Shown here in pieces: positions 22,651 to 37,000 of a DNA stretch of 64,000 nucleotides (position 1 is its first letter; every line of letters starts with the position of its first letter). The DNA is from Aspidapion aeneum (lineage: Eukaryota > Arthropoda > Insecta > Coleoptera > Brentidae): positions 75,700,289 to 75,764,288 of the forward strand of contig OY755039.1 in the NCBI GenBank assembly GCA_963576565.1. Direction: 5' to 3'. The notes beneath the pieces were generated by a model, which saw only the letters and a program-made list of their open reading frames with translations, ran no database searches and was not told where the DNA came from. The translations under genes and the position numbers were made by a program.

Positions 22651-23330
22651 AGTTATATTAGCTCACACGTACACTATAACTATAGTACATTGTGTGAGCT
22701 TAGGGGACCATATATTGGCAGAGTATTTTTCTTGCTAGACAATATACTTTATTGATAACGAAAGTCGGAAAAAAACAGAAAAAGTTCAATTAACTTTTTT
22801 TTGCAAAAATATCACATTGTTTTATGCAATTGCGAATTTTACATACCTACATGTTGGTTAAAACATTTTTTCATGGAGCTATGCAATTATGAAAATCAAA
22901 TATTGCAATATCTTTTAAAAGTTTATACATCCAAAATTCTGGTTTCAACGATTTTTTAGGAAGCATTTTAGTTAATAGGTAAAGTTCCAAATTTAATTTT
23001 TTTGTGCGGGGTCCTTTAAGAATTTTTCTTCTTTATCTTTTTTAAACAATAAGTCATATATTTTTTTTATTACTACATGCAATTTTAGGGGGCTGTAAAT
23101 GGATCTTAGATTTTGACCAGCTTTTTCGTGAAATCCGCCTGTGTGCGGCGGCAAAAAGGGGTCGACAGCGATTTGGGCCGGCGGCCAATCGGGTCGGCGC
23201 GGCGCCGACACGAGTTGGCCCGGTGGCAAATTAGCCGCGGTGAGGAGGCGGCGGCAAATTGTTTTATTCCCCCTGTTCGCTTTGCGAAACGCGAAAAACT
23301 CCTAAAGGAAATTTCTAGATCCGCCCCTGC

Positions 23331-23840
23331 AAAGGCACTTATCAACAATAAAAGTTGGACCTGAATATCTTATCAAAATTAAAAAAAACATTACCTAAAA
23401 CAGCCTTTAAATGTGCTAGTGGCTTGGTTGCTTAATCAGTCAAGGTATTGTTTAAATCAAATAAAAGCTTAAATGGTAGAGTTGTGTTTTGTTTTTAGTT
23501 AGACGAATACGTCGTGTCATATAAGTTACACATTTTTATTTCTTTAATAAGTTTTAATTAATAATTTTAAAAAGGTACAGACTTTTCTTTAATATTTGAT
23601 ATTAATCTTACTTTGTTCAAAATTTACGGTTAGGTATTAGGGAACACTCACAAATAACGTGACCCCAGCATTTTCAAAAAGAACCACATTAAAAAGATTG
23701 AGTGTAACTCAAAGCTAAAGCCCACTCCCCCTTTTGTGCGTTACGTAATTCAAGAATGGTCCCTTTGAGGCACATTATTAACTTTTTGCTACTACTATGT
23801 CGGTTTAGAACGTTTTCCTACGTTGTCCGACGCCTATTCA
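23331..23840. other. Non-coding stretch
   Basis: AT-rich sequence without a recognisable gene; the last part (about 23780-23840) is probably the 3' UTR of the adjacent RTE fragment. Confidence 0.5.
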
Positions 23841-24690
23841 TCACACACTTCGATCCTGACAATCATCTTCTGTCAGGTTTTTTTGACTCATTGACCTTTG
23901 GAGGGACTGTTGCCATTCCAGTTTAGGACGCCCTCTTTTTCTGCGCCCTATTAGTTGCCATTCTAGGACCTGCTTTGGTAATCTGTCGTCGTTCATCCGT
24001 TGTACATGGCCGTACCATATCAGTTGTCTTTTAGTCATGTCATCCGTTATCCTTCCCTCGATTCTCATTCTATCTTTTATGATCTCATTTCTTATATGAT
24101 CTGTTCTAGATATTCTTATTAATCTTCTTATTGCACCCATTTCGACACTTTCCATTTTTGTTTTATATTTTTCTGTTAAGCAAAGTCTTTATTCCACGCA
24201 ACAGCATGCTTTTCACCATTGTTTCATATATGAAAAATGTTACATTCTTTTTTGTCTCTCTGCCCCATAAAATACTGTTAAGGCATCCAATAAGCTTTTC
24301 TGCTTCCACTATTCTTTTTTCCAGTTCTTTACAGTCTGTTCCTGCCTTAACAAATGTGACACCCAAGCATACATACTCATTGTCCCTTATCTAGTTGTCA
24401 CTTGATTCGTTTCAAATACTTAAGTACTGTGTCTTGTTCACTTTTGGTATTCTTCCGTTAACTTTCTCATCATATACTCCATGCCTTTTCTATCATTAGC
24501 TACAATTACTTGGTCGTCAGCAAACTGTGTTTTTTAGAGTTACTGCAATATATATTTTAATTAGAGATGGAAAGATACAACATCCCTGTCTTAAGCCTTT
24601 CGTTACCAGGAATTCTTTTGAAAGTTGATTTCCAATTTTAATTTTAGATTTTGACCCTTTGTATAGTTTTTTATCGCTTTTATGTATGTA
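23841..24690 (-). pseudogene. RTE-type non-LTR retrotransposon, 3' fragment
   Basis: On the minus strand, in several frames: IGNQLSKEFLVTKGLRQGCC (RT region B), then FADDQVIVANDRKGMEYMMR (catalytic YADD-equivalent, near 24530), and an uninterrupted C-terminal part ending [20 protein letters not shown] and GRRKRGRPKLEW. These are hallmarks of RTE-clade reverse transcriptases of arthropods. The N-terminus and endonuclease are missing and frameshifts separate the blocks (near 24420 and 24370), so it is dead. It ends about 170 bp before maltase exon 1 and must overlap its upstream region. Confidence 0.85.
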
Positions 24691-24863
24691 TGATTATGTA
24701 TCAATTAATACATTAAATTTGGTTTAAAAGTAATATTTTACCAAATGGTTTATTAACGACCTTATTTGTTATGACACATGATATTTTTAAAATTTATGAC
24801 GAAAATGGTCTGCAGTTAGGTATCTACAAAATCTTTTTTTTTATATATACAGTTTTCCAGAAA
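24691..24863 (+). promoter_or_regulatory. Immediate upstream region of maltase
   Basis: AT-rich. A TATATATA run (24842-24849) lies only about 15 bases before the ATG, too close to be a normal TATA box for this start. The sequence tatatacagttttccag just before aaaatg could instead be a splice acceptor, which would place the promoter and 5' UTR exon further upstream. No clear promoter can be assigned. Confidence 0.3.
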
Positions 24864-25071
24864 ATGAAATTAACAATAATTTTTACAATTTTCTGCCTCT
24901 TGGCAGTCAATGCAAGCAGTTTCGAGTATTTTAAAACAACTTATGTCAAAAAGCAAGATACCCTAGATGTCCAGCAAAGTGATACTGAGTGGTGGAAAAA
25001 TGGAGTTTTTTACCAGATCTATCCTAGGTCATTTAAAGATTCTTATAACGAGGGAAATGGCACATTACAAG
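24864..25071 (+). CDS. Maltase exon 1: signal peptide and N-terminal barrel start
   Basis: 69 codons plus one base (phase 1). [18 protein letters not shown] is a clear signal peptide, the reason this ATG is preferred over in-frame ATGs further upstream. The exon ends with NGTLQ and the donor CAAG/GTAAGT. Confidence 0.9.
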
Positions 25072-28000
25072 GTAAGTAGGAACCTAGCATTTTTATTTTG
25101 TTATAGGTGGAGTTAAAAAAAATAAAAAACTGGCTACTGTCAAAGTTATTTGGTATGTGCGACACAAGCATAGGTTTTAGAAAATTAAATTTAAAAGCCC
25201 AAAAATTTCTTTAAATATGTGGGCCAAAAAAACCGGACAATTTTTTTTTCATTATAACTTTTGAACTATATAATCGATTTCAATGTGACAAACTGAACTT
25301 GGCACAGAATTAATCAGAGTTTTGACTGAATGTATTGCTTTTTCCGCCATTATAAAATTCAAGATGGCGGACCAAATTAAATTGTACCCTTCAAAGATGC
25401 TCGTTTATTCTTATGTTGCGAACATGATTTAATAATTTTTTAAATTGGTAAAAAAGCTGCCTTCATGCCACGGGCAACAAGGTACAAATCAGAAAAATCG
25501 GTTTAGTGGTTCTAAAAAAATATTTTTGTTTCAACCATTGTTTTGCATATTATACGATTGCCTTGCCAATTATGTCTGCATTTATTTCTTTATAAATTCA
25601 TTACTACTGAACTGATTTTAATGAAATAAAAAACATCCTGGTAAAAATTGATTGCTTTTTAAAGATCCTGATAAAAGTTTATCGCCATCCAAAAGTGTAA
25701 GATGGCGGACAGAATCATACTTAATTCTTCAAAATGGCGTGTTTATTCTTATTTTTCCGAAAATGTTTTAGTTTATTTTTTAATTTGTAGAAAAGCACTA
25801 CTTTTCCCCTACACAACAAGGTACAAATTGGTAAATTCGGTGTGATGGTTCTCAAAAAATCTATTTTTGTTTAAACCATTGTTTTACAAATTATACCATT
25901 ACATTGCCAATCGTGCCTGCATTCATTTTCTTATAAATGCGTTATTACTAAACCGATTTTAGTGAAATAAAAAAATCATGGTGAATAGCACTTTAAAGAT
26001 TATAATAAAAATTTGCCGCCATCTTAGAATTTAAGATGTCTGACTTGGCACATTAAAGTCTTTAAAGAGCAATTAATTCTTATTATGATTTTTTTTTATT
26101 TCACTAAAATCGGTTCAGTAATAATAAATTTATAAGGAAGTTAATGCAGACAAGACTGGCAACAATGGCTGAAACACAAATTGATTTTTTGAGAACCACC
26201 ATACCGATTTTACCAATTTGTACCTCGTTGTGTCGAAGAAAAGTAGCGCTTTCCTATAAATAAAAAAAACTAAAACATTAAAAAAAAAAGAATAAACACG
26301 CTATTTTGAAGAATCAGGTATGATTCTCTCCGCCATCTTAAACTTTTAGATAACGCTAAACTTTGATAATGATTTTTAAAGGGCTATCAATTTTTACCAG
26401 AATGTTTTTAATTTCATTAAAATCGATTCAATAGTAATGAATTTATAAGGAAATAAATGCAAAACAATGATTGAAACAAACAAAAAATTAGAACCACTAA
26501 ACCGATTTTGCTGACTCATACCTTGTTGCGTGGCAAGGACGCAGCTTTTTTACTAATTTAAAAAAGTGATCAAAACATGTTTGCAACACAAAAATAAACG
26601 AGCCTCTTTGAAGGGTACAATTTAATTTTGTCCGCCATCTTGGTTTTTGAGATGGCGAACAAAAAAATATATTAAGTCGAAACTTTGAATAATTCTCTGC
26701 CAACTGCAGTTAGTCTCATTAAAATCGATGATATAGTTCAAAAGTTATAATGAAAAAAATATAAAATAAAATACCCGCACAAAATACTTTAACTTATAAA
26801 ACACATATATGTTAATTTTTAAACTAATTATGCCTAGTTCAGTTATGGTGATGTTTAAAAAAATGTATGTTGTTTTTACCCTTATAAGATATCACAACAA
26901 TTAATTTTAAATACAGATTTGGGCGTGACCGAATTATTAAAAAACAGACAAAATACCGTCGTTGGTTTGATGAAAACTGAGATGTGTACAAAATAAAATT
27001 TTACAGGAGAGACAAAAAACCGACTAAAATACACTTTTGTTAAATAAAATGACCCATAATAATTTATTTCTTTTAATTATAATACATGTTAATGTTTTTC
27101 AGTGTTGTGAACAGTAGCGTGCCAAATTTTTTGGAGGGGTCAGCGGGGCCGTTGCCTGGTTGCGAAAGCTCTTTGAAGGTTTATATTTCGTAATTTATTA
27201 GTTTTATTGCCTTGGTAATATCTTTCAGGTTTCATTGGATTCTAAATGCCTGATTTGTGTAACTTTCGGCACATATATACAGTACAGTCCCGATTATCCG
27301 AAATAATGTGGACCAAAGTGATTTCGGATAATCGAAATTTCGGTTAATCCGATTTTTTTTTGAAAATAGGAGTTTAGGATGCGTATATCATTAGATCGAC
27401 TTAAAAACATTTGTAAGACTCTGTCGGCTAACTAAAACAATTCGCATTTTAGACCGTCGATGGCCGTGAAACCCCCATGGAAAACCACCTAGCAGTATAG
27501 GTGAATCCCAGACGCGTTTCGTAGAATGCGAATTTTTTCGGTTAATCGGGATTTTTGTTTTTAACGTTTGTTTCGGATAAACCGAATTTCGGAAAATCGC
27601 GATTGGGATAATCGGGATTGTACTGTACATAATATTCCAATACCCGCGGTAACTGCCCATTCATGATGCAAACATGAGGCCCTTGGGGTCTTTAAGCAAA
27701 AAAGACCTGATTGGTTGCTGTTAAAGACATATGCATGTTATCTCCATATAGTACGTATTATTGCAATACCTACGGAACCTTACGATGCAGAATGCACACA
27801 TATTTGTCTGTCCTTTTTGCGGTCCTTAAGATAAAATGTGCTGATTGATTATACTTTTACGCATGAATATTATTTTATTCTTGTATTCGTTACGTCAAAT
27901 CGGTTGACAAAAACTCTATCCATGTAAATTTGGTATCTGTGCATTTTTCGTACCTTTATTTCTGATTGTTTGCATCAAACGCCAACCATTGTCTAAATAG

Positions 28001-31000
28001 GTAACAGGGAGTATTGGAATATTACGTATATGTCGGCACATGACAGAAATATTAAATCAAATAGAGTACAATGTGATTTTTTTAAAATTTCAAGTCTTAG
28101 GCAAATCGGTGTATAAATAAGAGAGTCCACCATTTTGGATCCGCCATTATAAATTGTTTTGTAAAAAAAAGGTCGCTGTAACTTGTTTGAAAACAACATA
28201 GCAGAAAAAACTTTTTCAAAAAACAAACATATTTACCAGTGGCGTAAGCAGAAATAAATTCTGGGGGGCTTGAGAGCAGAATGATTAATTTTTTCGTTTA
28301 GGGGCTTAATTTTTATATTCAGTGGATCTGGGGGGGTGGTTCAGTTCTGGGTAGGGAGTTTGAGCCCCCGAGCGTCCGCTACCGTTATTATTATTTCAAC
28401 ATGCTGTTTTTTACCTAGTAATTACCAGTGGCGGATCCAGGATATCTGACGGTAAGGACGAAAAAGGCAGCAAATGGCAAAAAAATTTTTTTACGTTTGC
28501 AGTTAATTCAATGAAATGAAAATGTTCTACATTTTTTAGAGTTATGTTTCATGATTTTATTTTAAACCAGATTTAGGTACTTAGATCTTAAAGTTACATG
28601 TCAACAGAAAAAAAGCACATGCATAACTTTTTATGAAGAATAATTTTTTTTCCTAAAGCTAAAAGTAAACAAGTTTTCCATATGGTTCCAACAAAAGTTT
28701 TTTCTTAAATACCAATGCAATAATGCAAGGACTCAAAATCATAAAGAACGAAACATTATTTTAAAAAATACTATACTATGACACTAACGACACATATGTA
28801 TATGTAGTTAAGGTTTACCGAATTATACATATGTTGTTTTGGTGACTCAATTGGGAAATGAACCGAAGCGTTTGCGTACAAAGCAAGAGGTTCCCGGTTT
28901 GATCCCGGGCCAAACCACAGACAACTTTTTTTATAATTTTTTCTTCTTTAACTTCACTTGTTCTTTATAAAAAAGTTTGTAGTGGTACTTTTTTTTTAAA
29001 AGTCACCAAATAAAAAATTTACATAGAAAGTTTAAATTCTGCAGACTGTAATGGTATGACCACTTCTTCTCCTCTTTTGTCCTCAAATGGTCTCCAAAAA
29101 TTTGTTTGTGGTGTTTCAAATGGCCGCCAAAACGCCATTATTAATATCACTTATTAGGTCCTCACTTATAAAAACAAACTAAAATGTACAGGTTTATAAT
29201 TGTTATTATTCACAATAATAATGAAAATATCATAATAATAATATTAATTCAAATCAAATCCCTAATATAAACAGTAACCGCTAACAATTTTAAAATGAGT
29301 TTGACCCTGTATTAAAGAATGCAGGTGGTACCTTTCGAAAGCCTTTGTTATATTTCGAGAAGGGATTAGGTACTTATAGAATGGAATAAGGAACGTTCAA
29401 AACTTTAACTTTAAAGAATGAAATATACCTAGCCGTGCTTAAAACACAGAAATTCTTCTTAAAATTTAAAAAAAAATTTCAATTTTTGCACAGACTCCTG
29501 GAAACCCCAAAATGGTTATTATGATTAAGGTGCCAGTTTTTTGTGATATTTTTTTTTGAGGCTTTTTGAAATGACAGGACTATACTAAAAGGTTTTTTTG
29601 TTACTAGAAGATCCCTAATTTAAATATCGGTAGTTAATTTTAAGTAAATTTAAGTAAAGCGTGAATTTCAAAACAGAATTATCGCCCTTGTCGCCTTGCC
29701 CGTGTCAGAACGCTGATTGAAAGATGTTGAACTCGGTAAACGCAATATTCCAAGAAAATAAATTTCTTATTTTAAAGCTGATTATGCGTTGGTGTAATTT
29801 ATTTTTGTTTCCGAATTACAGTCGAACCCCTCTAACTCGAACCTCTATAACTTGAACCTCCCTATAACTCGAACCTTTTAAGTGGTCCCTGCACTTTTTA
29901 TATGAATTTTAACCTCTTTAACTCGAATTTCTATAAGTTGAACTCTCCATAACTTGAACTGATTTGCTTGTCCCTTGAAGTTCGAGTTATAGAGGTTCGA
30001 CTGTATATCAATAATTTAACAAACTACTAGAATTATTTTTAACCAAAGGATAAGACTGTTACAATTTCTAGGATGTATCCTAGAACACATGTTGTGCAAT
30101 GTTTTTATTTTAGGCATAATTTCTCAGCTGCCCTATCTTAAAGAGCTTGGTGTCACTGGCACCTGGATTTCACCATTTTATCCGTCTCCTCAAGTTGACC
30201 AAGGGTATGATATTTCAGACTACCGAGATGTAGGTAATGTTTCTGCGTAACTTTATTAAATTTAAGGTATTTTTAATTTTGAATTAAAAGAAAACAAAGT
30301 AAAATGCTAAGTACCTAGTTTTTTTAATCTGTTTAATTTTGTTAAACGCCATTTTTTTTGCAGATCTTGCCAATTCATTTCGAAGCGATTTTTTTGGCAT
30401 AAATGCGCTGCGTAGGTAACGGCAGGGTTGCCAACCGTCCCGTTTTTCACGGGTCTGTCCCGTATTTAGATAAAAATTTTAACTATATTTTTGCACTTTT
30501 GTTTAATGTTTCTGATTTTGTTTATTTAATATTTTTTTCGAGAGTTTTTGTTATATGACAGATTTTTTATTTTCTGCGCACCCAACCTCCCCCTTCCCTT
30601 ACCCAGACGATAACTAAGTCAACTAAATAAAACTTAAGTTTATATAGGCTATAATTTAAATTATGTATCAAACTTTAGGAACAAGGGAACGGAAGGTCAA
30701 AAAGTAGAGAAAAATTCAAAAGTTTTTTGTTTTTAAGATATAGCGTTTATTAGGTTTGCAAAGTAGTGAAGAATATTTTTGTAATTCAAGATGATCAAAA
30801 AATCTTCTTTTAATTTTTTTCGAAAAATTAGAGGCAAAGCTAAGCAGAGGAGGCCATATAAGATTTCAAATATGTGTCAATTTGTCAAATTTTTAAGAAA
30901 CAATTGTTTTAATGAGCTATGAAATTTATTTAAAGAAAATAAAATAGATTTTTGTACAAATCCAAAGGCCTCTTAATAATAAGAGAAAATGGTTATATTA

Positions 31001-34000
31001 GCATCATATTTATTAATCAACAAAAAAATAGATTTTTGATAATAATTAAAAGTTTTTTATTCATTTTTAAATTAATACTCAATTACGTGAATCGTCTAAT
31101 GTATCGTATATAAGAAAGGTACAACAAGAAAATTTGTTAAAGAGGCTTGATGCAAAATGTAACAGAAATTTTTTTAAATTTTAACCTTGCCTTAGTGTAC
31201 CACTAAATCTACTTTGGAAAGCGTTGGAAAACACAAACATAAGCGTACAACTAATTAAGGCCATCAAAGAGTTATAACGCAATAGTAAGGCAAAAGTTAA
31301 AATAAAAGCAAAACTAACCAAAGGCTTTCAAGTAAATAAAGGTCTTAAACACGGTTGCTGTATCTCGCCTACACTCTTCAAGATATACTTGGAACAAGTC
31401 CTTAAAGTATGGAAGAGAAAATGCCAAAACATGGGAATTCCGTTGGACGAAACCACCTTGTATACTTTATGTTTTGCCGATGATCAGATAGTAGTGGCTC
31501 AGGATTATGACGACCTTGAATATATGACACGAAAACTAATAGAAGAGTATAATAAGTGGGGACTAGAGGTTAATCTCAATAAGACAGAGTATATGTGTAT
31601 CGGTGGAATGAAACAGGATCTAATCTTAAATACCGGGCAGCGAATTCAGTCCTGTGATCAGTATAAATACTTAGGTCTAAAAATTACAGCTGACGGAACA
31701 CTAGACAAAGCTATAAAAGATCGAAACGTACAAGGAAGAAAAGCAATAACTTTATTAAATAGAATAATTTGGGACCAAAGTATGTCCAGAAGTATGGCCA
31801 ATCAAGGATAGAACATAAAAAATGATTTCCGCTACGGAGATGGACTATTGGAGAAGAGCAGCAGGGAAATCAAAAAGAGAAAGAGTGTCAAATTAAAGAA
31901 TAATATAAGAACAAAACAACTGGTGTGGTACGGACATGTACAAAGAATGAATAATGAAAGACTACCTAAACAAATACTACAATGGAAACCAACTGGCCGA
32001 AGAAAACGAGGACGGGCAAGGAGAAGCTGAAGAGAAGGAATAGACAGTGAAATAAGAATAAGAGGCCTAGATGATGAATTATGGGCAAACAGAAACGAGT
32101 GGAGATTGGGTATCGGAAGACGTAGAACGTTGTGAAACCAATAAAAATATATGTATAGAAAAACGAATGCACCTTTGAATTTAATTAAGCAAGTGACAAA
32201 CCTAGTGTTGCACTATAGAAACTGCATTGGAGCAATTTTTGACAGCACAACAACAGTACCAATGGACCATACGTGGCGCACTAAGAGAGTTCTATCCGTC
32301 CCGTGTTTGAAAATTTAAAAGTTCGCAGCCCTGCGGCTAGGACCAGGGGTTTTAGAAAGCCCAATGAACATAACATACCGTAGGCTTACAAAAGCTTGAA
32401 AAATAATGAGTTGTCTTCAACCCTTTCGGGACGAGGAACGCACATTTGCGTTAGAACAAAACTTGCCGCACGGTCGGCTGATGCACATGTGCTTATATCC
32501 CCTCTCATGCCAACTAGAGTCATCTAACATATACTTTAAAAAATGATACGATCGACGGCCGGCTGCAGTGATGCCAGGTCTCATGCTTTTGCATGAGATC
32601 TCATGTTTTTCAAACATATCTCATGCTATCATTATTTTATCGCAAAATCTCATTCTTTTTAGCTTCCAGAGACAAAAATAAATTATAGAGGTAGCTAAGC
32701 AAAGGCGGATCCAGAGGTGTTTCTCGGGGGGGGGGGAGGGTTCGGGGGTGGGGGGGGTTGGGGGGGGGGGACACTTTAGGTGACATTCTCTGTTGGTAAA
32801 AAACGGTATATATTTTTTTAAGCAAGATTTTATTAAATTTGTCAGTGGTTGTAATTTCGTTGATAATAACAATAGACACTTTCGTGCGCCGCAAGCAAAA
32901 ATGTTGAATTTTTATTAGCAAAAACATTACTTTTTACACATTTTTTGTATACTCAAAACATTCTCGGGGTGGGGGGGGGGCAAGTGCCCCTAGTGCCTTT
33001 CCCTTTGGATCCGCCACTGTAGCTAAGAACTACAAAATAACAAAGTAATCATAAGAGAATTCGGCCTACGTTACAAAGAAGTACCGCGAAAAATTTGTTT
33101 GTTACTGCATGAATAAAAATAAATTAGTAATTGGAAAATAAACGACGAAAGTTTTAAATTCCACTTTGGTATATCAATTTTGAAGGATTAACTGTCAGTT
33201 TTCAATCTGAAACTGTCAGAATAGTGCCTGGCACTATTATAGCCTGGCTCTATTTCCATAATTCTCTAATAAATGGGCACCATGCTAGAGGCAACAGCGA
33301 CAATTCCGCCATCTCATGCTTTTTTTTTGAAATCTCATGCTTTCTCGAAATATTTTTCAGGCAATATTTCTGTGGGACCTGGCAACACAGGCCGCCTGAC
33401 GCATCAGGGCGTGAATGTTTCTTGCGCGGGCGCGAGGTATCGACGCATATTTGCGTTAGCCGGCCGTCCAGACTGCTTTTTTTGGAAACACGTGGTAAAA
33501 CATTATTTTTCGTTTGTTATTCGTTCTTTCTGATCTTTTTTGAAAAAAACTGCAGCAAAGCCATGAGTAGGAATGAGGCTCGGCCTTCTGGCTCAAAAAA
33601 AGCCAAAATATCTTAGAAATATTTATTTTTTATTGAAGATTGCATATAAAGATAGCGACGCATATATGCGTCATCCGGTCATGCGGCAACGCATTTTGTC
33701 CCCGGCCACGAGTACGACACGTACTGCAGTTAGCCGTCCTGAAAGGGTTAAAACTAAACATGGTCTCATAAATAATATTTTTTTTCTCAATATTTTAAAG
33801 ATCCAATGTTTGGTAAGCTCGCCGACCTTAGAACTCTGATAGACGAGGCTCATAAATTGGGTATTAAAGTAATCTTGGACTATGTACCAAATCACACTAG
33901 TCACATGCACAAATGGTTTCAAGCTTCAGTTAAAAATGATACCAAATATCGGGACTACTATGTCTGGAAAGACGCAAAAATTGTGAACGGAACCAGACAG

Positions 34001-37000
34001 CCACCAAATAATTGGGTAAGAAAAAATTATTATATCTGTATTTTGAACAACCATCAGTTTGCTATTGACAAAGTTAAAAGTTAGTTTTCGTTTGAAACTT
34101 GTAGACGATTGTCGTTATTTCCCTTTTGCGCGGGAGAACAAGAGGAACGAGGAAGACAAGTCGAAAAATGTGCATTTTGACTTAACTAGCTTTTGGGAGT
34201 TTTCGAGCCGGGAGGGGGGTTTACTGGGCACATTAAGATTAGTACATTTCACTATCCTAACCTCAAAAATGTGTTTTTTGACTTATCTCCGTTCTCCCGC
34301 GCAATGGGGATTTATCTTAAACACGACGTTTCGGTAAATAACTATCTGCAACAGTTTTAAAATTAAACAATCTTTTGACGATATTGTGAGTTAATATATT
34401 AATGCTTGAATCCTTTTTTGATATTATTTATTGCACACACCGCAACTTTTCGTATCTATTTCTTTTGAAAATTTCAATTTCTTGGTAAATTTTAGTGCTT
34501 AAATCACTATATTTAGTACTTAAGTTACTTTTTTTAGTACTTTAGTCTTAAATAAGATTTAACTAAATCACTGTTTAGTTTCCCAACACCACCGGCACCG
34601 GTATCTAGCGGAGGAAATGCACAAAAGTTTTTCGAGATGATACTCAAAATGAGGGGTTTTTTTGATACACAGTATAGTTTTAATGAATATTGTTGTATAG
34701 TTTTTGCAAAGTCAGTTGAATAAATATAAAAGCCGACCATCGGCATATCCTTTAAAGAAAGTGATATGGGCGGCGGTAGATATACTCATGAAAATTATTT
34801 CATTTAATTATGGCGTAAACTAAAGAAATAAAAATAGATAATAAAACTTTCTATTCCTACACCTATAAAAACGACAATGATTTATTTTCTAACTCTGCAT
34901 ACTACCGACTAAAGGTGCCCCGAAAAGAACACCTGAAAACAATTAAAAGCGCATCTCAAAAAAATCTGCCAATTAGGTACCGTCCATCCACCTGGGCTCG
35001 GTCGGTCAGAAAACAAATACTTTGTGGTCGGACCGCAAAGAGGCGCGCTTTTTCTCTGTCGGTAGGGTTGAAATTATACCAGGAAGATTTTATATGAATT
35101 TGGATAACTTTTGAAGGGCAGAATGAAGCAAAATTTCATGAAATCGATAGAACCCCGTATTAGGACTTATACAAATGACTTTGCAAAAACTATAAATTCA
35201 GTTTAATTTAATCTAGTTTACCCTAAGAACACTTTTTAAAAGCTTGATTTAGAATGAAAATACACTTTTTATTAACTATTACAAAAAATATGGAAAAATT
35301 GTAAACAATTACAATCGACGTGTTGTACCGTCCCTGAACTTTTTTCAACCAATTATTCCTAAGATTATGTAAGAAAATATTGTTACGATTTTTTACATTT
35401 TTAGTTAAGTTCCTTTAGCGGTTCTGCTTGGGAATGGAATGAAGAAAGGCAGCAATACTATTTGCATCAATTTTCTTGGGGTCAGCCCGATCTTAACTAC
35501 CGAAATCCAGACGTCGTTGAAGAGATGAAGGACGTGTTAAGGTATGATGAGGATGATATACAGGGTTCGTCAACGATCGTTTAGCCATTGAAAAATATGT
35601 GAACTGAAGTAAGATCGCTATTTAAATAAATGTCACTAACAGAGATAAATAATTTAGCGCTGTTGTCAAGTTAGCAATTCAAGAAAATGGTTTTCTTTTC
35701 GCGATCTAATGACGTTAGTCTTACCGGCTAAGTAGGCCAAAGACGGCGATGCATAAAATCCTTAAAACCCCTTGATTTTAATTGCTGTAGCGCCATCTCT
35801 GAGATATCATTTGAACTGTATGACTAATAATCAATACTGCAAATCCGTAATTAGGTGTATAGGTAGAGCGTTCTAACATGACAAACATGTTAAAGGAGGT
35901 TACTACACGCACAAACAAAATATTCCACAAATTCAAGTTTATGAATAACAAATTTCTTGGTCTTTATGTGTACCGATTTATTCTCAACCAGAGTTAGAAA
36001 CCAATACTTTGAAAAATAACTATTACATTACAAATTACTTTACAGAAATATACTCACAAAACTGTGTAATTAATTACAACAAAAAAATAACTTAATTATA
36101 AATTTCCTAACTACTTGCAAAATAAAAATAAATAAATAACTAACTTACTCCTTAAATTCAGTACGAAACGTGAATTGCTTTAAATAATAAAAGCAAAATA
36201 GCTTTTTACAAATAATAAAAATTTTTAATTATTTTAAAAACCTAAATAATTGCAATTACCATAACACCGCATTTAAACTAGTTTTTTTTTCAAGAGGGAT
36301 GGCCCTTCCATTTAAGGGGCAAAAATAAAATTTTAAAAGGAGTAGTAAAACATGACAAATATTTTTTTCTGCAGACTGAAACCAGTAGAAAGGCAAGAGG
36401 TTTAGGGCTGTCGTACATACCTACCCCCAAAAATGTTGTCACCATTTCCTAGATAGTGTATGGTGACTTTTAGCAACTTGACTTTGTGAGCCGCCGCCAG
36501 GAGATCGAACACTTGAGCGGCATTTAAACGCGACTTTAATAAAAGAGCAAGGTTATTGTGTAAGAATAAAATATTAAAAAATTGAATTTTTCTTTATTTA
36601 ATGTTTCCTGATTAAAGCTAAAATAATGAAATAAATAATAATGACTATTTCTTCGTCTTTTAAAAATGGAAATCTTACTTTGATTGCTCCTGTTTAGTAA
36701 TAAATAACTATTAATGAATGTTGAGTCACCGCGGCAAACGCTCCTGAATATGCGTGTCTTTGGTCCCTCACTGACTTCTTGCTTTTCAGCCCTGTATTTG
36801 TGAGTGGGCCATACCAAGCTTTTCTGCGTCTATTGTGGCTTATTTTTGAAAACGGAAACAAGTTCCAGTAACATGTTTAAGTGAGATCCAGTTGAGATCA
36901 TCCGCGTGGCCCTGGGGTTTCCTAAATAAATATTTAAGCGACCGTGCTTAAGCCAGTCATTCTCACAGTACACGTCAAATGGTCTCATCATCCTCCATAC

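Larger units (their letters stand above)
19639..23330. mobile_element. Composite repeat block with GC-rich boxes at both ends
   Basis: The left edge CAGGCGCGGTTCTATGG followed by a G run and the right edge ctagatccgcccctg resemble the CAGGGGCGGATC ends of hAT elements, but the flanking octamers do not match convincingly. GC-rich boxes built on GGCGCCnGGCCAA occur at 19745-19835, 21417-21450 and 23140-23250; the last two are arranged as inverted ends (acacaggcggatttt...aaatccgcctgtgtg) of a 21.4-23.26 kb segment. No coding gene is recognised; 19843-20570 and 20741-22112 are AT-rich without identifiable content. Confidence 0.45.
32421..33747. mobile_element. piggyBac-like element with nested hAT insertions
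   Basis: Left end CCCTTTCGGGACGAGG, right end GCCGTCCTGAAAGGG, next to TTAA on the right (33748-33751) and TCAA (mutated TTAA) on the left (32417-32420). Internal boxes gcacatttgcg, gcatatttgcg and cgcatatatgcgtca are typical of subterminal repeats in piggyBac families. A short frame [15 protein letters not shown] (from 33563) may be the transposase start; it stops after 17 codons. The hAT copy 32566-33390 is inserted in it. Confidence 0.75.

Noticed and set aside
23113..23364. An open frame over the GC-rich box
   Set aside because: It follows from GC-rich repeats lacking stops; open in several frames, no domain seen.
24771..24863. An in-frame ATG at 24771 as the maltase start
   Set aside because: The extra N-terminus is Phe/Ile-rich without family similarity, while the ATG at 24864 begins a standard signal peptide.
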